Shown here in pieces: positions 7,784-14,217 of a stretch of DNA of 15,186 bases. Every line of letters begins with the position of its first letter. Positions within the stretch are counted from its first letter, which is position 1. The notes under the pieces are model-generated. The model was not told where the DNA came from. It worked only from the letters and a program-made list of their open reading frames with translations, and ran no database searches. The stretch is from CAYUIG01 sp964444685 (GTDB lineage: Bacteria > Gemmatimonadota > Gemmatimonadetes > Longimicrobiales > RSA9), in assembly GCA_964444685.1 (NCBI GenBank), contig CAYUIG010000066.1, forward strand, positions 1-15,186. Direction: 5' to 3'. The position numbers and the translations under genes are program-made.

Positions 7784-7790
7784 AAGCAGG

Positions 7791-8213
7791 ATGCCCCCAT
7801 TCATGAATGCGGTGCTGCTGGCAATCCTTCTGCCGGCAGCCGAGCCGAATACGATCACGGCCGTCGCCGAAGTGCCGAACGCGCAGGAGTGCGTCGGCCG
7901 TCTGAAGACCGACCAGCTCTCGACGAGCGTGCGCACGGCGGACGGTGTGACGTGGATCGCGCCGTGGCAAGTGCTCGAGGTTGCACCGTCCCCCGAGGGC
8001 GGGTTCATGGTGTTTGCGGTACTCGACCGCATGGTGCGCGTCGAGAACGACACGCCCGTGATGCTCGCCATGCCACAGCCGCTGGCCGCGACGATCGAAA
8101 CGCGCACGATCGAGGAGGCGGTGGAAACCGCCGCGGGGCTCTGGTGCGCCAGCGTCGTGAACGCGCTCGGTCCCGGGCCGCACACGGGACTTCCGGGCCT
8201 GATCAGGACGTGA
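7791..8213 (+). CDS. Small exported protein of unknown family
   Basis: This 140-residue protein has a hydrophobic N-terminus (NAVLLAILLPAAEP, residues 6-19) that looks like a short signal peptide or a single membrane anchor. I do not recognise the family. The mature part is mixed alpha/beta in character, with two cysteines (Cys34 and Cys119) that could form a disulfide if exported, and a glycine/proline-rich tail. The ATG at 7791 is supported by an optimal ribosome site, GGGAGG at 7778-7783. A second ATG at 7803 would shorten it by four residues, and a GTG at 7701 would add 30 residues of non-coding appearance. High third-position GC across the frame supports real coding. The stop lies 4 bp before a strong hairpin that precedes the PLP-enzyme gene. 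Confidence 0.6.
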   Translation: MPPFMNAVLLAILLPAAEPNTITAVAEVPNAQECVGRLKTDQLSTSVRTADGVTWIAPWQVLEVAPSPEGGFMVFAVLDRMVRVENDTPVMLAMPQPLAATIETRTIEEAVETAAGLWCASVVNALGPGPHTGLPGLIRT

Positions 8214-8217
8214 TTCG

Positions 8218-8262
8218 CGTGCCCGACCGGGTAGCCGGAAGCCCGGTCGGGCACGTACTTTG
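8218..8262 (+). promoter_or_regulatory. Perfect 14-bp hairpin plus putative promoter (shared motif copy 2) upstream of the PLP enzyme
   Basis: CGTGCCCGACCGGG (8218-8231) and CCCGGTCGGGCACG (8242-8255) are perfect complements around the loop TAGCCGGAAG. TACTTTG follows at 8256-8262 and the ATG stands 7 nt later at 8270. Within it, ACCGGGTAGCCG (8226-8237) and the spacing to TACxTTG equal those at 2960-2996. The hairpin begins 5 nt after the upstream stop codon, so it may also act as a terminator, but there is no clean T-run (TACTTTG only). Confidence 0.55.
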
Positions 8263-8269
8263 ACCGTCG

Positions 8270-9316
8270 ATGACGGAGGGGTGGGGGAAGCCCGCGCTGT
8301 TCGAGCATGCGCCGGCCGTCGAGGGCCGGATTCCATGGGTGCCGCTGGGAAACTTCCCGACGCCGCTCGAGCGCATGCGCATCGAAACGCCGGATGGAGC
8401 GCGCGAGATCCTCGTGAAGCGCGAGGATCTTTCGGCCGTTCCATACGGCGGCAACAAGGTTCGCAAGCTCGAGTTCATTCTCGCTGAAGCGCGCGCTCGC
8501 GGCGCGAAACGTCTCATCACCGTCGGCGCGGCCGGCTCCCATCACGCGCTCGCAACCACCGTTTACGGGCGACGTCTCGGCTTCGACATCTCGCTGATCC
8601 TCTTCCCTCAGAAGCGCACACCGCACGTCCGACGCGTGCTGCTCCTCGATGCGGCGCTCGGCGCGGAGCTTCGCTTCACGAGTCGCATGGAGGGTGTGCC
8701 GTTCGCGCTCGCACTCGCACGCATCGCGCATCGCGGCGAAGGGTCGTTCGTGATCGAGCCCGGCGGATCGGATGCGATCGGCACGCTCGGCTGGGTCAGC
8801 GCGGGACTCGAGCTCGCGCAGCAGCTCATCCGACAGCGTGAAACACCGAAAGTCGTCCACGTGGCTGCGGGCACGATGGGGACGGCGGCCGGACTCGCGC
8901 TCGGTCTCGTGATGGGCGGGCGGCCGGTGCCCATTGTGGCATCGCGGATCACGTCGCGCATCGTGACGAACCGGCGCGTGCTCGAGAACCTGATGGAAGG
9001 GGTGGCCGCGATCCTGGAGCCGTACGACGTCGCCGTGCCTGCGGGTGAGGCGGCGCGGCTGGTGGACCTGCGCGACGACCAGCTCGGGATCGGGTACGGC
9101 CATTCCACACCCGCCGCGGACGCTGCGAACGAGATCTTCACGGCCGCGGGGCTGCCCCTGGACATCACCTACACGGCCAAGGCGGCGGCGGCGCTGCTGG
9201 CCGACCCGACACCGGCGCTCTTCGTGCATACGCTCAGCGCGACCGAGCCGGACGTGCCCGGGCTCGCTGACGTGACGCTGCCGCCGCCGTTCGCCCGTTA
9301 CCTCGAGGCGCCGTGA
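8270..9316 (+). CDS. PLP-dependent enzyme, ACC deaminase/D-cysteine desulfhydrase family
   Basis: This 348-residue cytoplasmic fold-type II PLP enzyme has a length usual for the family (about 325-350). It shows PLGNFPTPLERM at about residues 25-36 and VKREDLS at 49-55, then GGNKVRKLEF at 60-69. Lys63 there should be the PLP Schiff-base lysine (by analogy with GGNK.RKLE in ACC deaminase and DcyD). The next conserved element, normally ending SNH, is GAAGSHHALAT at 86-96, so His91 replaces the usual Asn. The phosphate-binding loop is probably AAGTMGTAAGLALG. Family members deaminate D-amino acids or ACC or release sulfide from D-cysteine. The exact substrate cannot be assigned, and the Asn-to-His change argues against naming it acdS or dcyD. 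There is no Shine-Dalgarno; TACTTTG 7 nt before the ATG suggests a leaderless transcript. Confidence 0.88.
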   Translation: MTEGWGKPALFEHAPAVEGRIPWVPLGNFPTPLERMRIETPDGAREILVKREDLSAVPYGGNKVRKLEFILAEARARGAKRLITVGAAGSHHALATTVYGRRLGFDISLILFPQKRTPHVRRVLLLDAALGAELRFTSRMEGVPFALALARIAHRGEGSFVIEPGGSDAIGTLGWVSAGLELAQQLIRQRETPKVVHVAAGTMGTAAGLALGLVMGGRPVPIVASRITSRIVTNRRVLENLMEGVAAILEPYDVAVPAGEAARLVDLRDDQLGIGYGHSTPAADAANEIFTAAGLPLDITYTAKAAAALLADPTPALFVHTLSATEPDVPGLADVTLPPPFARYLEAP

Positions 9317-9374
9317 CCGCCGTTGCCCCGCACGCCCCAGCCGGCTACATCAGCAGCACGAAAGGACGGACACC

Positions 9375-11552
9375 ATGAATCGCCTGCGCCTTGCCCTGCT
9401 CCTGCCGCTGCTCGCCGCCTGCGCATCCTCGCCCGAGCCCGTTCAGACCATGCCGCCGACGCCGCAGCGGGAACTCGAACGGCGGGTTCCCTCGCCGCCT
9501 ATTCCGCAGCCCTCCGAAGCGGCGCTGCGTGCGGCGGACAACGTGACGCTGACGGGTCGCGAGCTGGGGACGATGTGGACGTTCGAGAATCCGCCGCTCG
9601 ATTACTGGGCCGAGCGCTATCAGTTCCGGCCGGACGCGCAGTGGCTCGAGCACGTGCGGCTCTCGTCCGTCCGATATGGCGAGATCTGCTCCGCATCGTT
9701 CGTGTCACCGGATGGCCTCGTTATGACGAACCACCACTGCGCGCGCGAGTGCGTCGAAGCGCAGTCGACCGGCGGCACCGACTACGTCGTCGAAGGCTTC
9801 CTCGCCGCGACGCGTGCGGAAGAGCGCGTCTGTCCCGATCTGCATCTCGATCAGCTCATAGAGATCCGCGACGTGACGCAGCGCATGCAGTCCGCCGCTC
9901 CGGCGGGTGCTTCGCCCGATCAGGTGACGGCCGCGCACGAAGCCGAGACCGAGGAGATCGAAGGCGAATGTGAAGCTGAGCGGTTCTGCCAGGTCGTATC
10001 GCTGTACAACGGCGGGCAGTACCAGCTGTACGTCTATCGTCGCTACGCACCCGTGAAGCTCGTGTTCGCGCCGGAGCTCCAGGCCGGCTTCTATGGGGGC
10101 GACCCGGACAACTTCACCTACCCGCGCTACGCCCTCGACGTCAGCTTCGTCCGCGCGTACGGACCGAACGACCAGCCGGCGTCGACGCCGCACTATTTCC
10201 AGTGGGATCCGGATGGCGCGGAGGAAGATGAGCTGGTGTTCGTGACGGGCAATCCCGGTTCGACGACGCGGCTGATCACGGTCGCGCATCTGCTCTACGA
10301 ACAGCAGTACCGCCATCCGCTGCTCGTCGGCCTGCTCGCCGGCCAGCGCGACGTACTCCAGGAGGTTGCGAGTCGCGGGCCGCAGGCCGAGCAGGCGGTG
10401 CGACAGGATCTTTTCTCGATCGAGAACAGCCTGAAGGCATACAGCGGCCAGCTCGAAGGCCTGCGCGACACGCTGCTCGTGGCCCGAAAGATCGCGTGGG
10501 AGCGCGAGTTCCGTTCGCGCATCGATGCGGATCCCGCGCTGAAGTCGCAGTACGGCGACGTCTGGAACCGTCTGGCTGCACTCCAGGGTCAGAAGCTGAT
10601 CGTGAGCCCGCGGCTCAACATGTCGAACGGTGCGTTCCTGCAGTCGCCGCACCTCGTGACGGCCACGCAGCTCGTGGAATACGTCCGAGCGATGGCCGAT
10701 GGCCAGGCGGCGCAGGAGGTCCAGGCGCTGGGTGCGACGCTGCGTGCACCGTCACGCGCGGATCCGCAGATCGCCGGCGCGCTGCTGCGTCTGCACCTCT
10801 CGATGGCCGATCGCTGGCTGCAGTCGAACGATCCGCTGCGAGCCGCGCTCTTCAACACGGGCGAAACGCCCGAGCAGGCCGCCGCACGCATCGAGAGCGC
10901 GTCGCGCATCATGGACGCTGCGTTCCGCACGTCGCTCATCGATGGCGGTGCGTCGGCGCTGGAGGCGTCGACCGATCCGCTCGTGCGGTTCGCGGTAACG
11001 GCCGCGCCGATCCAGGAGGAGATGGCCGCGCAGTGGGAGCAGATCCAGGACGAGGAGGCCGTACAGCGGGAACGGCTCGCGAAGGCGCTGTTCGCCGCGT
11101 ACGGCACCGACGTGCCGCCCGACGCGACGTTCACACTTCGCATCTCCGACGGCGTCGTGGCCGGCTATCCGTACAACGGCACCATGGCGCCGCCGCACAC
11201 GACATTCTTCGGGATGTTCGGCCGCGCGGCCGCCTTCGCGAACGCGATGCCCTGGACGCTCCCGGAGACGTTCGCCGAGCGGCGCGCCGACATCGACATG
11301 TCGAAGCCGCTGAACTTCGTCTCGACGAACGACATCACCGGCGGCAACAGCGGCAGCCCCGTGATCGATCGCGACGCACGCGTCGTGGGCATCGCGTTCG
11401 ACGGCAACATCGAGCAGCTGCCGAACGAGTTCGTGTTCCGGGATACCGCGGGGCGCACCGTGTCCGTGCATTCGGCGGGGATCCTGGAGGCTTTGCGTTC
11501 GGTGTATCGAGCGGATGCGCTCGTTGCCGAGCTCACCGGCGGCTCGCGGTGA
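9375..11552 (+). CDS. S46-family dipeptidyl-peptidase, DPP7-like, lipoprotein
   Basis: This 725-residue serine exopeptidase would remove dipeptides from peptide N-termini at the cell envelope. The signal peptide ends in the lipobox LAAC with Cys16 as lipid site, and a proline-rich linker follows. The triad elements are all present: TNHHC with His120/121, GGDPDNFTYPR with Asp243/245, and GGNSGSP with nucleophile Ser659. Eighteen residues after the serine, the residue aligned with the S1 specificity position is Gly677 (AFDGN). In the family, Gly here goes with hydrophobic P1 residues (DPP7 type), while Arg goes with Asp/Glu (DPP11 type), so hydrophobic preference is predicted. The length matches the family (about 700-730). 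The start ATG has AAAGGA at 9361-9366 with 8-nt spacing, and the gene follows the PLP enzyme by 58 bp, possibly in one operon. Confidence 0.95.
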   Translation: MNRLRLALLLPLLAACASSPEPVQTMPPTPQRELERRVPSPPIPQPSEAALRAADNVTLTGRELGTMWTFENPPLDYWAERYQFRPDAQWLEHVRLSSVRYGEICSASFVSPDGLVMTNHHCARECVEAQSTGGTDYVVEGFLAATRAEERVCPDLHLDQLIEIRDVTQRMQSAAPAGASPDQVTAAHEAETEEIEGECEAERFCQVVSLYNGGQYQLYVYRRYAPVKLVFAPELQAGFYGGDPDNFTYPRYALDVSFVRAYGPNDQPASTPHYFQWDPDGAEEDELVFVTGNPGSTTRLITVAHLLYEQQYRHPLLVGLLAGQRDVLQEVASRGPQAEQAVRQDLFSIENSLKAYSGQLEGLRDTLLVARKIAWEREFRSRIDADPALKSQYGDVWNRLAALQGQKLIVSPRLNMSNGAFLQSPHLVTATQLVEYVRAMADGQAAQEVQALGATLRAPSRADPQIAGALLRLHLSMADRWLQSNDPLRAALFNTGETPEQAAARIESASRIMDAAFRTSLIDGGASALEASTDPLVRFAVTAAPIQEEMAAQWEQIQDEEAVQRERLAKALFAAYGTDVPPDATFTLRISDGVVAGYPYNGTMAPPHTTFFGMFGRAAAFANAMPWTLPETFAERRADIDMSKPLNFVSTNDITGGNSGSPVIDRDARVVGIAFDGNIEQLPNEFVFRDTAGRTVSVHSAGILEALRSVYRADALVAELTGGSR

Positions 11553-11559
11553 ACGTCAA

Positions 11560-11653
11560 TTCACCGCAGAGGCGCAGAGAGCACGGAGAACGGATGTGAG
11601 AAGTTTTCAAACGGCGGGGTGGGGCTCTGCGCCCTCTGCGCCTCTGCGGTGAA
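11560..11653. repeat. Inverted-repeat element with 20-bp perfect arms (CGCAGAG-type)
   Basis: The left arm TTCACCGCAGAGGCGCAGAG (11560-11579) and the right arm at 11634-11653 are exact reverse complements. Imperfect pairing continues inward to about 11588/11625. Each arm is itself built of reiterated 8-9 nt units (GCGCAGAG on one side, CTCTGCGCC on the other). The centre (about 11590-11620) is different and more AT-rich, with TTTTCAAA. The element begins 8 nt after the S46 gene stop and ends 31 nt before the M20 gene. From memory, near-identical arms occur dispersed in many environmental bacterial genomes, so this is probably a mobile or REP-like non-coding repeat. It has no T-run typical of a terminator, though the transcript would fold into a long stem. 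Confidence 0.8.
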
Positions 11654-11655
11654 AC

Positions 11656-11676
11656 TATCGTTCGTTTGGACAAGGA
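11656..11676 (+). promoter_or_regulatory. Candidate -10 and Shine-Dalgarno of the M20 peptidase gene
   Basis: TATCGT at 11656-11661 resembles a -10 and lies 2 bp after the right arm of the inverted repeat. AAGGA at 11672-11676 is a good ribosome site 8 nt before the ATG at 11685. The 8-mer CTATCGTT also occurs on the minus strand upstream of the MFS gene (2945-2938). The -10 assignment is weak; the ribosome site is convincing. Confidence 0.3.
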
Positions 11677-11684
11677 TATGACCG

Positions 11685-13043
11685 ATGAGGGCTGACGAGT
11701 ACATCGAAGCGAACCGCGACCGTTTCCGCGAGGAACTGTTCGACTTCCTCCGCATCCCGAGCGTGAGTGCGCGGAGCGAGCACAAGGCGGACACGCGGCG
11801 TGCGGCGGAGTGGGTCGCAGATCGCATGCGCGAGATCGGGCTCGATGTCGAGCTGCACGACACGAAGGGGCATCCGATCGTCACGGGGTCATGGCGCGGT
11901 GCGGAGGGTGCGCCGACGCTGCTGATCTATGGGCACTACGACGTGCAGCCGCCGGAGCCGCTGGAGTTGTGGACGTCGCCGCCGTTCGAGCCGGTTGTGC
12001 GGGACGGGCGGATCTACGCGCGCGGGTCCGTCGACGACAAGGGCCAGCTCTATCTGCACATCAAGGCGCTCGAGGCGCACCTCAAGTCGTCCGGGCGGCT
12101 GCCGGTGAACGTCGTGATCATTGCGGAAGGCGAGGAGGAAGTCGGCAGCGAGAACCTGCTGCCGTTCGTGAAGGCGCACCGCGACCTGCTCGCCGCGGAC
12201 TACTGCGTGATCTCGGATTCGACGATGTTCGCGGACGGCATGCCGACGATCGGTGCGTCGCTCCGCGGCATGGCGTACTTCGAGATCAACGTCACAGGCC
12301 CCGCGAGCGACCTGCACTCCGGCACCTACGGGGGTGCGGTCATCAATCCGGCAACCGCGCTTGCCCGCATCATCGCCAGCTTCCACGACCCCAGTGGCCG
12401 CGCGGCGATCGAAGGCTTCTACGACGACGTCGTTGTGGATCCGGGGTTCCGCAAGCAGATCGCGGCGCTCCCGTTCGACGACGGCGCGTACCGGAAAGAG
12501 GTCGGCGTACCGGAGCTGGGCGGCGAGGCCGGTTACGGCACGCTCGAGCGCGTGTGGATCCGTCCGACCGTCGAGGTGAACGGGCTGCTGTCAGGATACA
12601 CGGGCGAGGGATCGAAGACGGTGCTGCCGTCGAAGGCAATGGCGAAGGTGAGCTGTCGCCTCGTGCCGAACCAGGATCCCGCGAAGATCGCGCAGGCGTT
12701 CCGCGAGCACGTCGCGAAGGTGGCGCCGAAGGGTGTCGAGGTGAAGGTGGACGTGCTGCATGGCGCGCGCGCCTGGCGCGCGAAGCTGGGTGGACCGCTC
12801 GTCGAAGCCGGTGCGCGTGCACTCGAGCGCGCGTTCGGCAAGCCGGTGATCTATGCCGGCGAGGGCGGGTCCATCCCGATCGTGCCGGAGTTCGAGGAGA
12901 TACTGGACACGCCTGTGCTGCTGCTTGGATTCGGTCTGCCGGGCGAGAACGCACACGCGCCCGACGAGTGGTTCAGCCTCGAGAACTTCGAGAAGGGCAC
13001 CATGGCCTCGGCTGCGCTGCTGGATGAACTGGCGCGTGACTGA
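11685..13043 (+). CDS. M20-family metallopeptidase (dipeptidase, CNDP/DUG1-like)
   Basis: This 452-residue cytoplasmic zinc or manganese dipeptidase has no signal peptide. All di-metal ligands of the family are visible: His84 in GHYDVQP (with Asp86), bridging Asp117 in GSVDDKG, the general-base/ligand pair Glu151-Glu152 in AEGEEEVGS, Asp178 in ISDST, and His424 in ENAHAPDE. The insertion domain carries GPASDLHSGTYGG, the usual substrate-binding/dimer histidine motif of M20 dipeptidases, and GEGGSIP near residue 405. Length and motif spacing match eukaryotic and bacterial cytosolic nonspecific dipeptidases. A Shine-Dalgarno AAGGA lies 8 nt before the ATG; an ATG 7 nt upstream is out of frame. 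Placed after the secreted dipeptidyl-peptidase, it could complete hydrolysis of imported dipeptides (inference). Confidence 0.95.
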   Translation: MRADEYIEANRDRFREELFDFLRIPSVSARSEHKADTRRAAEWVADRMREIGLDVELHDTKGHPIVTGSWRGAEGAPTLLIYGHYDVQPPEPLELWTSPPFEPVVRDGRIYARGSVDDKGQLYLHIKALEAHLKSSGRLPVNVVIIAEGEEEVGSENLLPFVKAHRDLLAADYCVISDSTMFADGMPTIGASLRGMAYFEINVTGPASDLHSGTYGGAVINPATALARIIASFHDPSGRAAIEGFYDDVVVDPGFRKQIAALPFDDGAYRKEVGVPELGGEAGYGTLERVWIRPTVEVNGLLSGYTGEGSKTVLPSKAMAKVSCRLVPNQDPAKIAQAFREHVAKVAPKGVEVKVDVLHGARAWRAKLGGPLVEAGARALERAFGKPVIYAGEGGSIPIVPEFEEILDTPVLLLGFGLPGENAHAPDEWFSLENFEKGTMASAALLDELARD

Positions 13044-13050
13044 CGTCCGG

Positions 13051-14217
13051 ATGCGCGTGCTGGCGTGGGCGCTTCTGCCGGTGCTGCTGCTCGCGCTCCC
13101 GGCCATGGCCCGCGGGCAGGATCTCACCTGCGACCGCTGCCACGCCGAGCTGGAGCTGCTGCGCCAGCATACGGCTTCGGTGGACTCGGCGCGTGCGTGG
13201 CTCGTCCCCGATTCGCTCGTGCGCGCAAGTGCGCACGCGGAGCTCGGCTGCGGCGAGTGCCACACCGGCTTCGGCCGGTTCCCCCATCCCGCGGGCACCT
13301 CGACGCAGACCTGCGCCGCGTGCCACGCACCGGCAGACTCGGCGTGGTCGCTCGGCGCCCATGCGGCCGAGACGGATCCGGTGCCGTGCGAGGCGTGCCA
13401 CACGGTCCACGACGTCCAGAGCGCCGAGGTCCTGCTGTCGGAGGCCGGCTCGGGCGCACTCAACGTGCGCTGCATCGCCTGCCACGAGACGTCGGCGATC
13501 GCGGCGGACATGCCGCACGGTGCGGGTGTGGCGTGCGGAACCTGTCATGCACCGCACGATGTGCGGCCGCCGGACGCACCGGAGTCGCGGCTCGCGCCGG
13601 CTGCACAGATCGCGACGTGCGGCGCCTGTCACGAGGAGGCTGCGTCCACGTTCGCGGGCGACGTCCATGGCACGCGCGTGCAGCGCGGGGGCGCGGTCGA
13701 GATCGGGGAGGGCGAGGCCATCGAGGCGCCGACATGCACGACGTGCCACGACGGCCACGGGATGCAGCCGGCATCGGACCCGCTGTTCGCGAACGTGGTC
13801 GGGCAGGAGCGGTGCGCGTCCTGCCACGAGTCCTACGCGGAGGAGTTCCTGGACAGCTATCACGGCCAGGCGGTGGCGCTCGGCGGGACCGCGGCCGCGA
13901 CGTGCTCGGACTGCCACACGCCGCACGACGTGCATCCGGACGAGGACCCGCGCTCGAGCGTTTCGGAGGAGAACCTGATCGCGACGTGTGCGACCTGTCA
14001 TCCTTCCGCGAATGCATCGTTCGTGCAGTTCCAGCCGCACGCGAACCCGCACGACCGCGAGGCCAACCCGACGCTCTACTGGACGTACAAATTCATGACC
14101 GTGCTCCTCTTCGGCGTGCTCGGCGTCTTCGGGCTGCACACGCTGCTCTGGGTGGTGCGGCTGGCGATCGACCGGGCGCGCGGGCGGCCCGCGCATGGAC
14201 ACGGGGGCGGCGAATGA
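13051..14217 (+). CDS. Membrane-anchored multihaem cytochrome c with 11 CXXCH motifs
   Basis: This 388-residue periplasmic electron-transfer protein has an N-terminal signal peptide (about residues 1-22). Eleven CXXCH haem c sites lie between residues 27 and 317: CDRCH, CGECH, CAACH, CEACH, CIACH, CGTCH, CGACH, CTTCH, CASCH, CSDCH and CATCH. Several are followed by TxHD or APHD, giving histidines suited as distal axial ligands. One C-terminal membrane helix (about 348-371) is followed by a short basic cytoplasmic tail, so the haems face the periplasm. The architecture fits a cytochrome c3/doubled-CXXCH type subunit working with the cytochrome b encoded next (ATGA overlap). I chose ATG 13051, 7 bp after the M20 stop. 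An in-frame GTG at 13036 would add five residues and overlap that stop. The electron acceptor is not known. Confidence 0.93.
   Translation: MRVLAWALLPVLLLALPAMARGQDLTCDRCHAELELLRQHTASVDSARAWLVPDSLVRASAHAELGCGECHTGFGRFPHPAGTSTQTCAACHAPADSAWSLGAHAAETDPVPCEACHTVHDVQSAEVLLSEAGSGALNVRCIACHETSAIAADMPHGAGVACGTCHAPHDVRPPDAPESRLAPAAQIATCGACHEEAASTFAGDVHGTRVQRGGAVEIGEGEAIEAPTCTTCHDGHGMQPASDPLFANVVGQERCASCHESYAEEFLDSYHGQAVALGGTAAATCSDCHTPHDVHPDEDPRSSVSEENLIATCATCHPSANASFVQFQPHANPHDREANPTLYWTYKFMTVLLFGVLGVFGLHTLLWVVRLAIDRARGRPAHGHGGGE

Noticed and set aside
7701..7790. GTG start extending the small exported protein by 30 residues
   Set aside because: The extension lacks a ribosome site and would place the hydrophobic signal segment internally. 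It also covers the two leader hairpins. ATG 7791 has an ideal Shine-Dalgarno.
7736..7790. Known riboswitch class (SAM/SAH, fluoride, ZTP, cobalamin)
   Set aside because: None of the conserved core sequences I know for these classes is present; only simple hairpins are seen.
7745..9229. Long minus-strand open frame (494 codons) opposite the PLP enzyme
   Set aside because: It mirrors the codon structure of the plus-strand gene, has no recognisable domain and no ribosome site. The plus frame has clear family motifs.
9341..9348. CCGGCTAC upstream of the S46 gene, the reverse complement of GTAGCCGG in the shared promoter block
   Set aside because: Only 8 nt, no inverted CCCGG at the right distance and no TACxTTG partner. 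The gene also has a normal ribosome site.
11560..11653. CRISPR-like array
   Set aside because: There are two inverted arms rather than directly repeated units with spacers, and no cas gene is nearby.
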